Notes under the pieces: model-generated
The model's database searches: none
Seen by the model: the letters and a program-made list of their open reading frames with translations, nothing else
What the model was told of the DNA's origin: nothing
In this document: piece by piece, positions 25,183 to 34,942 of the stretch
Layout: each line of letters begins with the position of its first letter
Position numbering within the stretch: position 1 is the first letter of the stretch
Made by a program: the position numbers and the translations under genes
Source of the DNA: DASQVO01 sp035640715
GTDB lineage: Bacteria; Actinomycetota; Actinomycetes; Streptosporangiales; Streptosporangiaceae
Length of the DNA: 45,438 nt
Assembly (NCBI GenBank): GCA_035640715.1
Contig: DASQVO010000232.1
Coordinates: 1-45,438, forward strand
Reading direction: 5' to 3'

Positions 25183-25629
25183 TCAGACGGGGACTACGGA
25201 TACGTTCTTCATGTCTGCGGTGAGGGCGCTGAGATCGTCCACGTCTCCGGTGAGGATCCGGACGCTTTGCCCTAGTCCCGCAGCAGTGATGGCAACGATC
25301 GCGTCCACGGTATCGGCACGCCCGGTCTTCCCCAGCAACTCGCCAGCCGCCCTTCCCTGATCTGAGGTGACTGGCTCTTTCTTCACGGCCTTGAGCAGCG
25401 CATGAATGCGGGCGTCGCGCGGGCTGCCGCGCAGGGTCTCGGTGAGCGTGACGGCGCTGACATGCACGGTCGCGCCGAACTGGCGGGCCATTATCAGCTC
25501 GGCACGGGTCCGCGCGTTGCCGGATGCCCTGCTCAGGCCTTCGGAGTCGAGGACCACGGCGTCCGGCAGCCGCGGATTTGCGGGCGGGGCTCCGGCTCTC
25601 AGCGCTGTATTGCGGCGTCGCCCAGCCAC
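25183..25629 (-). CDS. PIN-domain toxin (VapC-like)
   Basis: 148-residue putative ribonuclease of a type II toxin-antitoxin system. PIN acidic residues are visible: Asp28 (AVVLDSEGL), Glu64 (TLTETLRG), Asp106/Asp109 (GRADTVDAIVA) and Asp129 (ILTGDVDDL). GTG start lies 31 bp inside the antitoxin end, so the pair is translationally coupled. The target RNA cannot be told from sequence. Confidence 0.85.
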   Translation of the reverse strand: MAGRRRNTALRAGAPPANPRLPDAVVLDSEGLSRASGNARTRAELIMARQFGATVHVSAVTLTETLRGSPRDARIHALLKAVKKEPVTSDQGRAAGELLGKTGRADTVDAIVAITAAGLGQSVRILTGDVDDLSALTADMKNVSVVPV

Positions 25630-25841
25630 GCTGCCCTCACCTCTGCCATGACCTCGTCAGGTACCGGGCCGAACTCGGCATCCTGGCTGGTCAGCCACGC
25701 CTGCAGTGCCTCGCGGCGTTCTTCTTCCTCCAGGGCGTGCGCCACGTAGCCGGACAAGCCGCGCGTGCCGACACGCTGCCGGATCCTGTCAAGCAAGCCC
25801 GCCGGTAGCGTGACAGAGACCTTGGCGTACTCAGTTGCCAT
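25599..25841 (-). CDS. Ribbon-helix-helix antitoxin of the PIN toxin
   Basis: 80 residues. The N-terminus YAKVSVTLPAGLLDRIRQRVGTRGLSGYVAHAL is a ribbon-helix-helix DNA-binding and dimerisation unit; the acidic C-terminal half should bind and block the toxin. First gene of the pair. A perfect 9-bp inverted repeat starts 5 bp upstream of the ATG and covers the -10, which fits autorepression by this protein. No Shine-Dalgarno: the transcript is predicted to be leaderless. Confidence 0.85.
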   Translation of the reverse strand: MATEYAKVSVTLPAGLLDRIRQRVGTRGLSGYVAHALEEEERREALQAWLTSQDAEFGPVPDEVMAEVRAAWLGDAAIQR

Positions 25842-25876
25842 ACAAGAATCCTACTGCGAGTAGGATTGAACGTCAA
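25842..25876 (-). promoter_or_regulatory. Leaderless promoter with palindromic operator of the TA pair
   Basis: On the minus strand TTGACG (25876-25871), 17-bp spacer, TAGGAT (25853-25848), 6 bp, then ATG at 25841. Transcription should therefore start at or next to the start codon. A perfect palindrome, AATCCTACT-GCG-AGTAGGATT (25847-25867), covers the -10 and most of the spacer, as expected for an antitoxin operator. Confidence 0.72.
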
Positions 25877-26005
25877 AAGGACGTGATTGTCCCCCCATGC
25901 GGCTGTGGGCTGGTTCGGCTACAAGCCGACCGCGCCGGCTGCGCGCGGAGCCAGATGCCACCACGGCGCCAGGCTTTCTGGGCTGCCGCCCGGCCGCCCC
26001 TCCGC

Positions 26006-27085
26006 TCAGGCCGTCTGGGTGACCTTGCTGAGGCCGCGCGGGCTGTCGGGGTTGATGCCGAGCCGGCGGGCCAGGGTCTCGGTGAGCAGCTGCCCGCCGG
26101 TGATGAGGCCGATCGGCGCCAGCCACTCGGGAAGCCGCGGGCCAGGCAGCGCGTGACCGGAGACTCGCGCGAGAGCGGGACCGCCGCCGATGCTGTAGAC
26201 CCGCGCGCCGACGCCCGTCACCCTCCCGGCCACGGCGACCGCGCCGTCCAGCGCGGGGCCGGAATCCGCGGCCATGATGATCGCCGGGGTCTGCGCGTCC
26301 ACCACCGCGATCGGGCCGTGCAGCAGGTCGGCGAAGGACAGCCCCATGGCGTGGAGGTAGCACGCCTCCTTGAGCTTGAGCGCGAACTCCAGTGCGGCGG
26401 AAGAGGCGAAACCGCGGCCGGATACCACCACGCCCGCGACGTCGGCCAGTTCGCTGACGATCGGATCGAGGTCCATTCCCGAGGTGAGCAGGCGCTCGAT
26501 CTCGTCGGGCACAGCGCGTAGCTCGTCGGCGTCAGGCCGGTTCCCAGCGCCGCCCCCGGTCCCGTCCGCCTCGTCCGCCAGGCCGATGCCGATCACGGCG
26601 AGCGCTGCCAGCTGAGTGGTAAACGTCTTGGTCGCCGGCACGGCGCGCTCGATCCCTGCCTCCGTCACGAACGCCACGTCCGCCGCCTCCGCGAGCGGCG
26701 ACCCGGCGCCGTTGGTGACCGCGAGCGTCCGTGCCCCGCAGTCGGCCGCCCAGCCGAGCGTCTCCACGATCTCCTCGGTCCGCCCGGACTGCGACAGCGC
26801 CACGGCGAGCACGCCGGACAGGTCCATCCGGCTCCGGTAGGTCGTGGCGACCGACGGCGACGCGAGCGTGGCCAGCCGGCCAGCCCGTACCTGGACCAGG
26901 TAGCTGCCGTAGACGGCGGCGTTGTCCGAGGTCCCGCGGGCGATGAACAGCACCTGGCGTGTTTCGCGGGCGAGCGCAGCGATCTCGCCTACGCGCGGCA
27001 GCAGCGCGTCAAGCGTGGCCCGCAGCGCCTGCGGCTGCTCGTCAATCTCCGTCCGCATCCTGGTGACGGGGGACGTCGTCGGCAC
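26006..27085 (-). CDS. SIS-domain glucosamine-6-phosphate deaminase/isomerase-like protein
   Basis: 359 residues with two SIS (sugar isomerase) domains, as in the isomerase half of GlmS but without the glutaminase domain. Markers are FIARGTSDNAAVYG, ALSQSGRTEEIVETL, PATKTFTTQLAAL, ALKLKEACYLHAMG and the C-terminal NPDSPRGLSKVTQT. Beside nagA the likely role is conversion of glucosamine-6-phosphate to fructose-6-phosphate plus ammonia (NagB-II type). GTG start with GAGGAGAG about 12 nt upstream; 23 bp after nagA, so one operon. Confidence 0.87.
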   Translation of the reverse strand: MPTTSPVTRMRTEIDEQPQALRATLDALLPRVGEIAALARETRQVLFIARGTSDNAAVYGSYLVQVRAGRLATLASPSVATTYRSRMDLSGVLAVALSQSGRTEEIVETLGWAADCGARTLAVTNGAGSPLAEAADVAFVTEAGIERAVPATKTFTTQLAALAVIGIGLADEADGTGGGAGNRPDADELRAVPDEIERLLTSGMDLDPIVSELADVAGVVVSGRGFASSAALEFALKLKEACYLHAMGLSFADLLHGPIAVVDAQTPAIIMAADSGPALDGAVAVAGRVTGVGARVYSIGGGPALARVSGHALPGPRLPEWLAPIGLITGGQLLTETLARRLGINPDSPRGLSKVTQTA

Positions 27086-27108
27086 GGCGACACCACTCTC
27101 CTCATCGT

Positions 27109-28461
27109 TTATCGAGTGTAAACAAGTTCACCGGCTACCCATGTGGCACGGGTCCGCAGATCATCATCGAGCCAGGCCAGGTCCGCCAGCGCGCCCGGCG
27201 CGATCCTACCGAGCTCAGGGCGGCCGATGAGGTCGGCCGGTATCCGCGTCGCGGCCGCAATCGCCTCGGGCAGGCTGGCACCGGCGCTCACCATGTTCGC
27301 CACGGCGACGTCCATCCGCAGCGCCGAGCCCGCCAGCGTGCCGTCGGCACGGACCGGCGGTACCCCGTCCCCCGCTGGGAGCTCGATCGGCTCGCCGCCG
27401 AGCATGTACTCCCCCGGCGGCATGCCCGCGCATGCCGCGGCGTCTGTCACGAGGCAGATCCGTCCCGGCGCGGCCGCGAACGCGATCGCGCAGACAGCAC
27501 GCGCGACATGGCCGAAATCGGCGACCAGCCCGCTGACCAGGCGCGGGTCCGACAGCGCCTGACCGACCACGCCTGGCTCCCGGTGATGCAGCGGCCGCTG
27601 GGCGTTGAACAGGTGCGTCACCATCCGGGCGCCCGCGCCGACCGCGGCTGACACCTGGCTTGCGGTCGCGTCACTGTGACCGACACTGACCACGACGCCG
27701 GCGGCGGCGAGCCGGCTGGCTGCCTCCAGCGCTCCGGGAAGTTCGGGGGCCAGGGTGACGATCCTCAGGATCCCCGAGCCCGCATCGAGCAGCTGATCCA
27801 CCGCCTCGGCCGATGGCTCGATCATCCAGTCCTTGTTGTGGGCGCCGGCGCGCAGCGGCGAGATGAAGGGTCCCTCCAGGTGCACCCCGAGCACCCTGGC
27901 CCCGGCCGCTCCCCCGCCTGCGCGCCGGCCCTCGGCCGCCTGCGCGCTCACGGCTGCGCGCAGGTCCTCGCCCCCTTGCGTGTTCCCGGCAGCGCCCGGG
28001 TCCTTGTCTTCTTGCGCGTTCGCGGCTGTGCCCGGCGGGACGGGCGGGATAGGCGGGGCGGCAAACTCCAGCGCCGGGGCCAGCCGCGAGGCCACACGCA
28101 GCGCCTCGGTGAGTTGCGCGATGGGGGCGGTAATGAACGTCGGCATGAAAGCGGTCGTCCCGGTCTCTGGCAGGCGGGACGCGACCATACGCCAGCCGGC
28201 CGGGCGCACGGCGTCGAGTTCTGCCCCGAAATAACCGTTCACCTGGAGATCAACGAATCCGGGGACGAGCACGCCGGAAGAAATGTGCACGTCCGGAGCG
28301 CGTGGCGCCCGCCCCTCCCCGACCGCCGCGATATACCCGTCGCGAAGCAGAACATAACCTGGCGAAATAATCCCGGATTGTCCGACGCGCGCTGGGGGCG
28401 AGTCATGGAGCGCCGAGGCAGTGGGCACGATACGTCCGGCCGCAATGAGCGTCTCGGCCAT
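27109..28461 (-). CDS. nagA: N-acetylglucosamine-6-phosphate deacetylase
   Basis: Amidohydrolase of 450 residues releasing acetate from GlcNAc-6-phosphate. Metal and active-site motifs: VPGFVDLQVNGYFG, HLEGPF (Glu196), VSVGHSDAT, THLFNAQRPLHHREPG and LVTDAAA. Between the first two motifs lies a Gly/Ala-rich insert (about 137-188) with a three-fold 12-residue repeat (27913-28020), not a normal part of the enzyme. ATG 28461 (MAETLIAAG) follows GAAAGGAG at a 10-nt distance; the longer frame to 28539 is rejected. First gene of the nagA-SIS operon; a DasR-like site lies 175 bp upstream. Confidence 0.94.
   Translation of the reverse strand: MAETLIAAGRIVPTASALHDSPPARVGQSGIISPGYVLLRDGYIAAVGEGRAPRAPDVHISSGVLVPGFVDLQVNGYFGAELDAVRPAGWRMVASRLPETGTTAFMPTFITAPIAQLTEALRVASRLAPALEFAAPPIPPVPPGTAANAQEDKDPGAAGNTQGGEDLRAAVSAQAAEGRRAGGGAAGARVLGVHLEGPFISPLRAGAHNKDWMIEPSAEAVDQLLDAGSGILRIVTLAPELPGALEAASRLAAAGVVVSVGHSDATASQVSAAVGAGARMVTHLFNAQRPLHHREPGVVGQALSDPRLVSGLVADFGHVARAVCAIAFAAAPGRICLVTDAAACAGMPPGEYMLGGEPIELPAGDGVPPVRADGTLAGSALRMDVAVANMVSAGASLPEAIAAATRIPADLIGRPELGRIAPGALADLAWLDDDLRTRATWVAGELVYTR
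27913..28020 (-). repeat. Three 36-bp imperfect repeats within nagA
   Basis: Codes for NAQEDKDPGAAG, NTQGGEDLRAAV and SAQAAEGRRAGG in succession, a 12-residue unit with the pattern [NS]-[AT]-Q in front. Expansion inside a surface loop of the deacetylase. Confidence 0.7.
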
Positions 28462-28635
28462 TCCCGCGTGACTCCTTTCAGTCCCAGCCCGGTGGCGATC
28501 GGGGTCACAGACCGGATAGCCAGGCGCCCAGACCCGCAACCGCCGGATGGCCCCGGCACCCGAAGCCGCAACCGCCGGATGGCCCGGTTGGCTGGAGCCG
28601 CAGCCAAGGCGGCGCGCCGCCGTCGGCCACTCCCG

Positions 28636-28651
28636 GATGGATTAGACCAGT
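28636..28651. promoter_or_regulatory. DasR-like (dre) site upstream of nagA
   Basis: GATGGATTAGACCAGT matches the known dre palindrome ACTGGTCTAGACCAGT at 12 of 16 positions, with the right half TAGACCAGT perfect. DasR is the GntR-type repressor of aminosugar genes in Streptomyces. The site lies about 175 bp upstream of nagA. No dasR gene is in the window. Confidence 0.5.
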
Positions 28652-28864
28652 ATGCACGAAACCGTCTGCCTAGCGAGGATGGGACACTGCCAGGGCGCCA
28701 CAACGGCTTCCACGCCCGTACCAGCGGAGTATCGCACGGCGGTTCATCCTGGTGGCACAGGGCTCTGGGGCAGCGCGCGAATCGCGGGCGGCGCTGGGTG
28801 CCTGGCCTTGCGCCGCGGGCCGCTCAGCGCAGCACCGCACATCACGGGCCGCTGGCAGTGTTTT

Positions 28865-28961
28865 CCATGATCATGGGTCATTTTCCGCTAGCCTGAGCGC
28901 CTTCTTTCATGATCGTGGGCCGTTTTCCGCTATATACACGGTTTTTGGCCCATGATCATGG
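28865..28961. repeat. Three CATGATC palindrome units
   Basis: Perfect 12-bp palindrome CCATGATCATGG at 28865-28876 and 28950-28961, with a degenerate copy TCATGATCGTGGG at 28907-28919. The first two units in order share the trailing GTTTTCCGCTA/ATTTTCCGCTA; the third unit is inverted (GGCCCATGATCATGGAA). Confidence 0.75.
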
Positions 28962-29170
28962 AACCTGAATGGCGCCATAGGCCGAGGAGGCCTGGACGAT
29001 GAGAGGATTTGCGCCAGTCACGGCTCATGTGGACCCAAAATGTCACTGCCCCCCGGTAAAACACGTGTGTGCCAGGAATACGGCACGATCAGCACAAAGC
29101 CTCCTAGCTTGCACCCGGCAGCCATGCCGTCGTGCGGCTTACACATTTATCTGGCTTCCCGGGAGGGACC

Positions 29171-30277
29171 ATGCCGACACAGCGTCGCCCGCCAGCCCGC
29201 CAGACGCTGCCGAAGCCACAGGGCACGCCACCGGCTAGTAGCACGCGGCCCGCCGACAGCACGCCACCCGTCAAGGGCGCGCGGCCCGCCGACAGCACGC
29301 CGCCTGCCGAGCGCGCGCCGAGCAGCCAGCCGGATACTCCTGGAGCCCCGCCAGGGCAGGTTCCGCCGTGCCCCTGTCATTCTCCAGCAACCGGGCGGCC
29401 CCTGCCCGACCTGACCGCGCTCCACCTTGCTGCCGTACCCGATTCCTCTCCCCCGTACGACGATCAGCTCCGTACCGGTCCGTCCCTGTGGCCGGGCGAG
29501 TACGCGCCTCTCGGCGTGGCACCGCACGCGGAGGTGTCACCGTACGCCGGGGGACCACCGCACGCCGGGGGACCATCGCACGTGGGGACGCCACCCCACG
29601 CGAACGGATCACCGTACACCGGGGAACCATCGCACGCGGGGACGCCACCCCACGCGAACGAGTCACGGTACGCGAACGGGGCACCGCACGCTGGAGGACC
29701 AATGCGCTCGGGGACGCCGCTGCCCGCCGTGGATGCGCAGGGAGGGACTGCGCCACTGGGCCCGGGCGGGAAAGGGGGTGTGAACCAGCAACCCCGCGAC
29801 GACCGCCAACCGCGCGGTAGCGCGGAGAAAGCTCAACGCAGGGACGGCGAACGTTCCCCCGGCCGGCACGGCGAACCAGCACTGGGCGGGTGCGCCGCCG
29901 GGCCAGCTAAGCACCGGCCCGGGAACGGCGGCGGCGCGGAGCCTGGTGAGTGGCCGAGCCAGTTCGCCCAGGTGCTGGCGGAGACCCTCGCAGGTTCCCG
30001 GCCCGCCAGCCAGATCGCGCCCTGGACGACCGAGCGCGCCCGCGCGCACATCCGCCGGCTCGGGCCGTTGCTCGCGGTCGAACAGCGCCCTCGAGTGCAA
30101 CGGGTGATTACCTCACGCCCAGCGGAGGATGTCGTGGAAGTCGCCGCCATCATCGGGTTCGGGCCGCGGACCCGTGCGCTGGCCGCACGGCTGGAGCTTG
30201 CACGTCCGCGCGCAGCGGTGCCAGGCCGGCCAGCCCGCGAAGCCCGATGGCTCTGCACCGATATCGAGTCGGCCTAG
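29171..30277 (+). CDS. Rv3235-family protein with repeat-rich N-terminus
   Basis: 368 residues. The C-terminal about 115 residues (WPSQFAQVLAETLAGSRPAS, QIAPWTTERARAHIRRLG, VQRVITSRPAEDVVEVAAIIGFG, ALAARLEL, RWLCTDIES) match the Rv3235 family, a conserved actinobacterial protein of unknown function that lies near secA in other genomes too. The first about 250 residues are low-complexity Pro/Gly/Ala/Thr, probably disordered, with 18-residue near-repeats of the SHAGTPPHAN type. ATG 29171 follows GGGAGGG directly; an upstream in-frame ATG at 29132 is less likely. Confidence 0.8.
   Translation: MPTQRRPPARQTLPKPQGTPPASSTRPADSTPPVKGARPADSTPPAERAPSSQPDTPGAPPGQVPPCPCHSPATGRPLPDLTALHLAAVPDSSPPYDDQLRTGPSLWPGEYAPLGVAPHAEVSPYAGGPPHAGGPSHVGTPPHANGSPYTGEPSHAGTPPHANESRYANGAPHAGGPMRSGTPLPAVDAQGGTAPLGPGGKGGVNQQPRDDRQPRGSAEKAQRRDGERSPGRHGEPALGGCAAGPAKHRPGNGGGAEPGEWPSQFAQVLAETLAGSRPASQIAPWTTERARAHIRRLGPLLAVEQRPRVQRVITSRPAEDVVEVAAIIGFGPRTRALAARLELARPRAAVPGRPAREARWLCTDIESA
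29572..29679 (+). repeat. 54-bp imperfect tandem repeat in the Rv3235-family gene
   Basis: Two 54-bp units, 29572-29625 and 29626-29679, both beginning ACCATCGCACG[T/C]GGGGACG and coding for SHVGTPPHANGSPYTGEP-like sequence. Shorter related PHAGG units flank them. Confidence 0.75.
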
Positions 30278-30348
30278 CAGCCCGAAATTCCCCGGATGAG
30301 CTGACGTGCGTGTTCACCAGAGGAAACGGGATGGCCAGCAATTAAATC

Positions 30349-30378
30349 TTGATATATATCAATGGATTGAGTTACCGT
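30349..30378 (+). promoter_or_regulatory. Promoter with 14-bp palindrome over the -35, leaderless
   Basis: TTGATATATATCAA (30349-30362) is a perfect palindrome and very AT-rich here. Its TTGATA serves as a -35, followed after 18 bp by TACCGT (30373-30378) and, 5 bp later, the GTG start of the next gene. That geometry suggests a leaderless mRNA controlled by a dimeric repressor. Confidence 0.55.
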
Positions 30379-30383
30379 GACAT

Positions 30384-30899
30384 GTGCATGATTTCTCGGT
30401 AGTCGTCCAGGCCCGCATCGACGGCGAGCAGCGCGTTGCCGACGCTGAGCGGCTGGCTGCTGAATTCATGGAGGCCATTCAGCCGTATCGCGGTGTGTGC
30501 TCCGTGAACGAGGACCGCTGGGAGGCGATCGTGTCGGTGGATGCGGCCGACGCGATCGATGCCGGAGCGGTCGGAGCGACGCTGGTGCGGAACCTGGCCG
30601 GCGCGGTCGGCCTTCCGGGATGGCCGATCGTACGGGTGGACGCGGTTCGCAGCGATCTGCTGGACGATGAGCACAGCCGCCCGCAGCCACCCGACCTGGT
30701 GTCCGGGCCGGAGGCCGCCGAGATTCTCCAGGTCTCGACCCAGCGCCTGCACCAGCTCGCTTCCGAGCATCCCGAATTCCCCAAGCCTGTCTACGACCTG
30801 AAGGCCGCGAAGCTGTGGTCCCGGGCCGCCGTCAAGGCCTTCGGCGAGGGATGGGCACGCAAACCGGGCCGCCCGCGCCGGAACACGGGTACGCAATAG
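30384..30899 (+). CDS. Putative small DNA-binding protein (C-terminal MerR/excisionase-like HTH)
   Basis: 171 residues. The N-terminal about 100 (FSVVVQARIDGEQRVADAERLAAEF...WEAIVSVDAADAIDAGAV) look like an alpha/beta sensory domain that I cannot name. The C-terminal part VSGPEAAEILQVSTQRLHQLASEHPEFPKPVYDLKAAKLWSRAAVKAF has the layout of an excisionase/AlpA-type winged helix: helix-turn-helix, wing with PxPxY, then a site-choosing helix. The tail is basic (RKPGRPRRN). GTG start without Shine-Dalgarno but with promoter boxes placed for a leaderless transcript. Autoregulation through the palindrome upstream is an inference. Confidence 0.68.
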   Translation: MHDFSVVVQARIDGEQRVADAERLAAEFMEAIQPYRGVCSVNEDRWEAIVSVDAADAIDAGAVGATLVRNLAGAVGLPGWPIVRVDAVRSDLLDDEHSRPQPPDLVSGPEAAEILQVSTQRLHQLASEHPEFPKPVYDLKAAKLWSRAAVKAFGEGWARKPGRPRRNTGTQ

Positions 30900-31075
30900 C
30901 CACGGCGATTAGGGCCGCCCGGTTGCCGTCAAGGCGCGCCCGGGTCACCCGCTATAACCGGCAACCAGTACCTGCCAGGGCCAAGCGTTCCAGAGTCGCG
31001 TACGGCCATCACCGACCACCAGCAGCACTTCTACGGTCTGAGCTTCAACCCACGGAAATCCGGTCTCACCGTAAC

Positions 31076-31121
31076 GCGGATGCCTGCGGGCTGGGGAGCA
31101 GGCGGATGCCTGCGGGCTGGG
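31076..31121. repeat. 20-bp direct repeat downstream of secA
   Basis: GCGGATGCCTGCGGGCTGGG at 31076-31095 and 31102-31121 (period 26), in the gap just after the secA stop. Confidence 0.85.
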
Positions 31122-31124
31122 CGG

Positions 31125-34139
<3,015 letters not shown>

Positions 34140-34555
34140 TTCTTTTCGCGCTCCTCGCGGATCGTGTGACCTGACCTCGTCGGCGCCCCTTCGGCCTGCG
34201 CTTATCGCCGGGCAGGCACTGGTACGCGGGGACATGCGCCCCGACAGTCATCGTAGGCGAGTCGGAGCCGGAAACCGAGCCCCGCGCGGCGAAGTCGCTA
34301 AGCGGCGAGACCGGGCCGGCCGACGAGCGAGGGCCGGCCGCAGCCACCCCCGCACTCCCGGCCACAATAATATGTGTCGCAGCAATATGTGCCGCAGCGC
34401 AGTCGCCGGGCAGGCCCTGCACATGCCGCCATCCTCCCGGCGGTGCGCCGAGGGTGGGTGAACGGCCGAACAGGCCGGAGGGCCGGCCAACGGCCGCGAG
34501 GAGCTTACGTGCCGGAAACACCAGGGAATCCGGCGCGGGACGAGAGGAGCAATGC
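34140..34555. other. Divergent spacer between secA and the small membrane-protein gene
   Basis: 416 bp. Holds a 15-bp tandem repeat AATATGTG[T/C]CGCAGC at 34369-34398 and a possible leftward -10 (TACGAT, 34255-34250) for secA. The frames here do not resemble proteins I know. Confidence 0.5.
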
Positions 34556-34843
34556 ATGACCGAGCAGTCGGGATCGGGGACGCTGGCGGGCGCCGCCGAC
34601 GGCACGGTCGGGGCCAGCCCGGACGCGTCGCCGGTCGAGCACGCGGCCGCCCTGGTGCATGAATCCTTCCACGGGCGTCCCGTCTCGTGGGTGGCTGTAG
34701 CGGTCATCTTCATCGGCTTCGTCGTCGGCGGGGCCGCGCTCGTCCCCGGGCCTACCTGGTGGCTGTTCTGGACCGGCGTCGGTATCGCACTGGTGGGCGT
34801 TGGCATCGGCGCCAGCACCAAGATGATCGACGACTGGTACTAG
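34556..34843 (+). CDS. Small two-helix membrane protein (HGxxPAAW-like)
   Basis: 95 residues. After a Ser/Gly/Ala-rich N-terminus comes HESFHGRPVSWVAVAVIFIGFVVGGAALV (first helix) and WWLFWTGVGIALVGVGIG (second helix), ending STKMIDDWY. The HGxPxxW entry to the first helix is the hallmark of a family widespread in actinomycetes and of unknown role. ATG with GAGAGGAG 6-8 nt upstream fixes the start. Confidence 0.8.
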   Translation: MTEQSGSGTLAGAADGTVGASPDASPVEHAAALVHESFHGRPVSWVAVAVIFIGFVVGGAALVPGPTWWLFWTGVGIALVGVGIGASTKMIDDWY

Positions 34844-34942
34844 ACCGCCGCGGGCGGGCCAGCGCTGTTAGCGCCGGTACGTCAGCATCGCCGCAGGCGG
34901 GTGCCGCGCCGTCGGTGACTGCTGCCCGCAAGGACGCCGAAC

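Larger units (their letters stand above)
28462..29170. other. 709-bp repeat-rich intergenic region
   Basis: No supportable protein gene; the longer frames are unlike any family I know and lack ribosome-binding sites. It holds a DasR-like half-palindrome (28636-28651) and a 20-bp direct repeat CCGCAACCGCCGGATGGCCC at 28534-28553 and 28566-28585. It also holds a set of CCATGATCATGG-type palindromes at 28865-28961. Nagpal-type regulation of nagA leftward and the start of the Rv3235-family gene rightward share this space. Confidence 0.55.

Noticed and set aside
27676..28896. 406-codon plus-strand frame across nagA and the gap to its right
   Set aside because: Mostly complementary to nagA, no domain, no ribosome-binding site, and it passes through the palindromic repeats.
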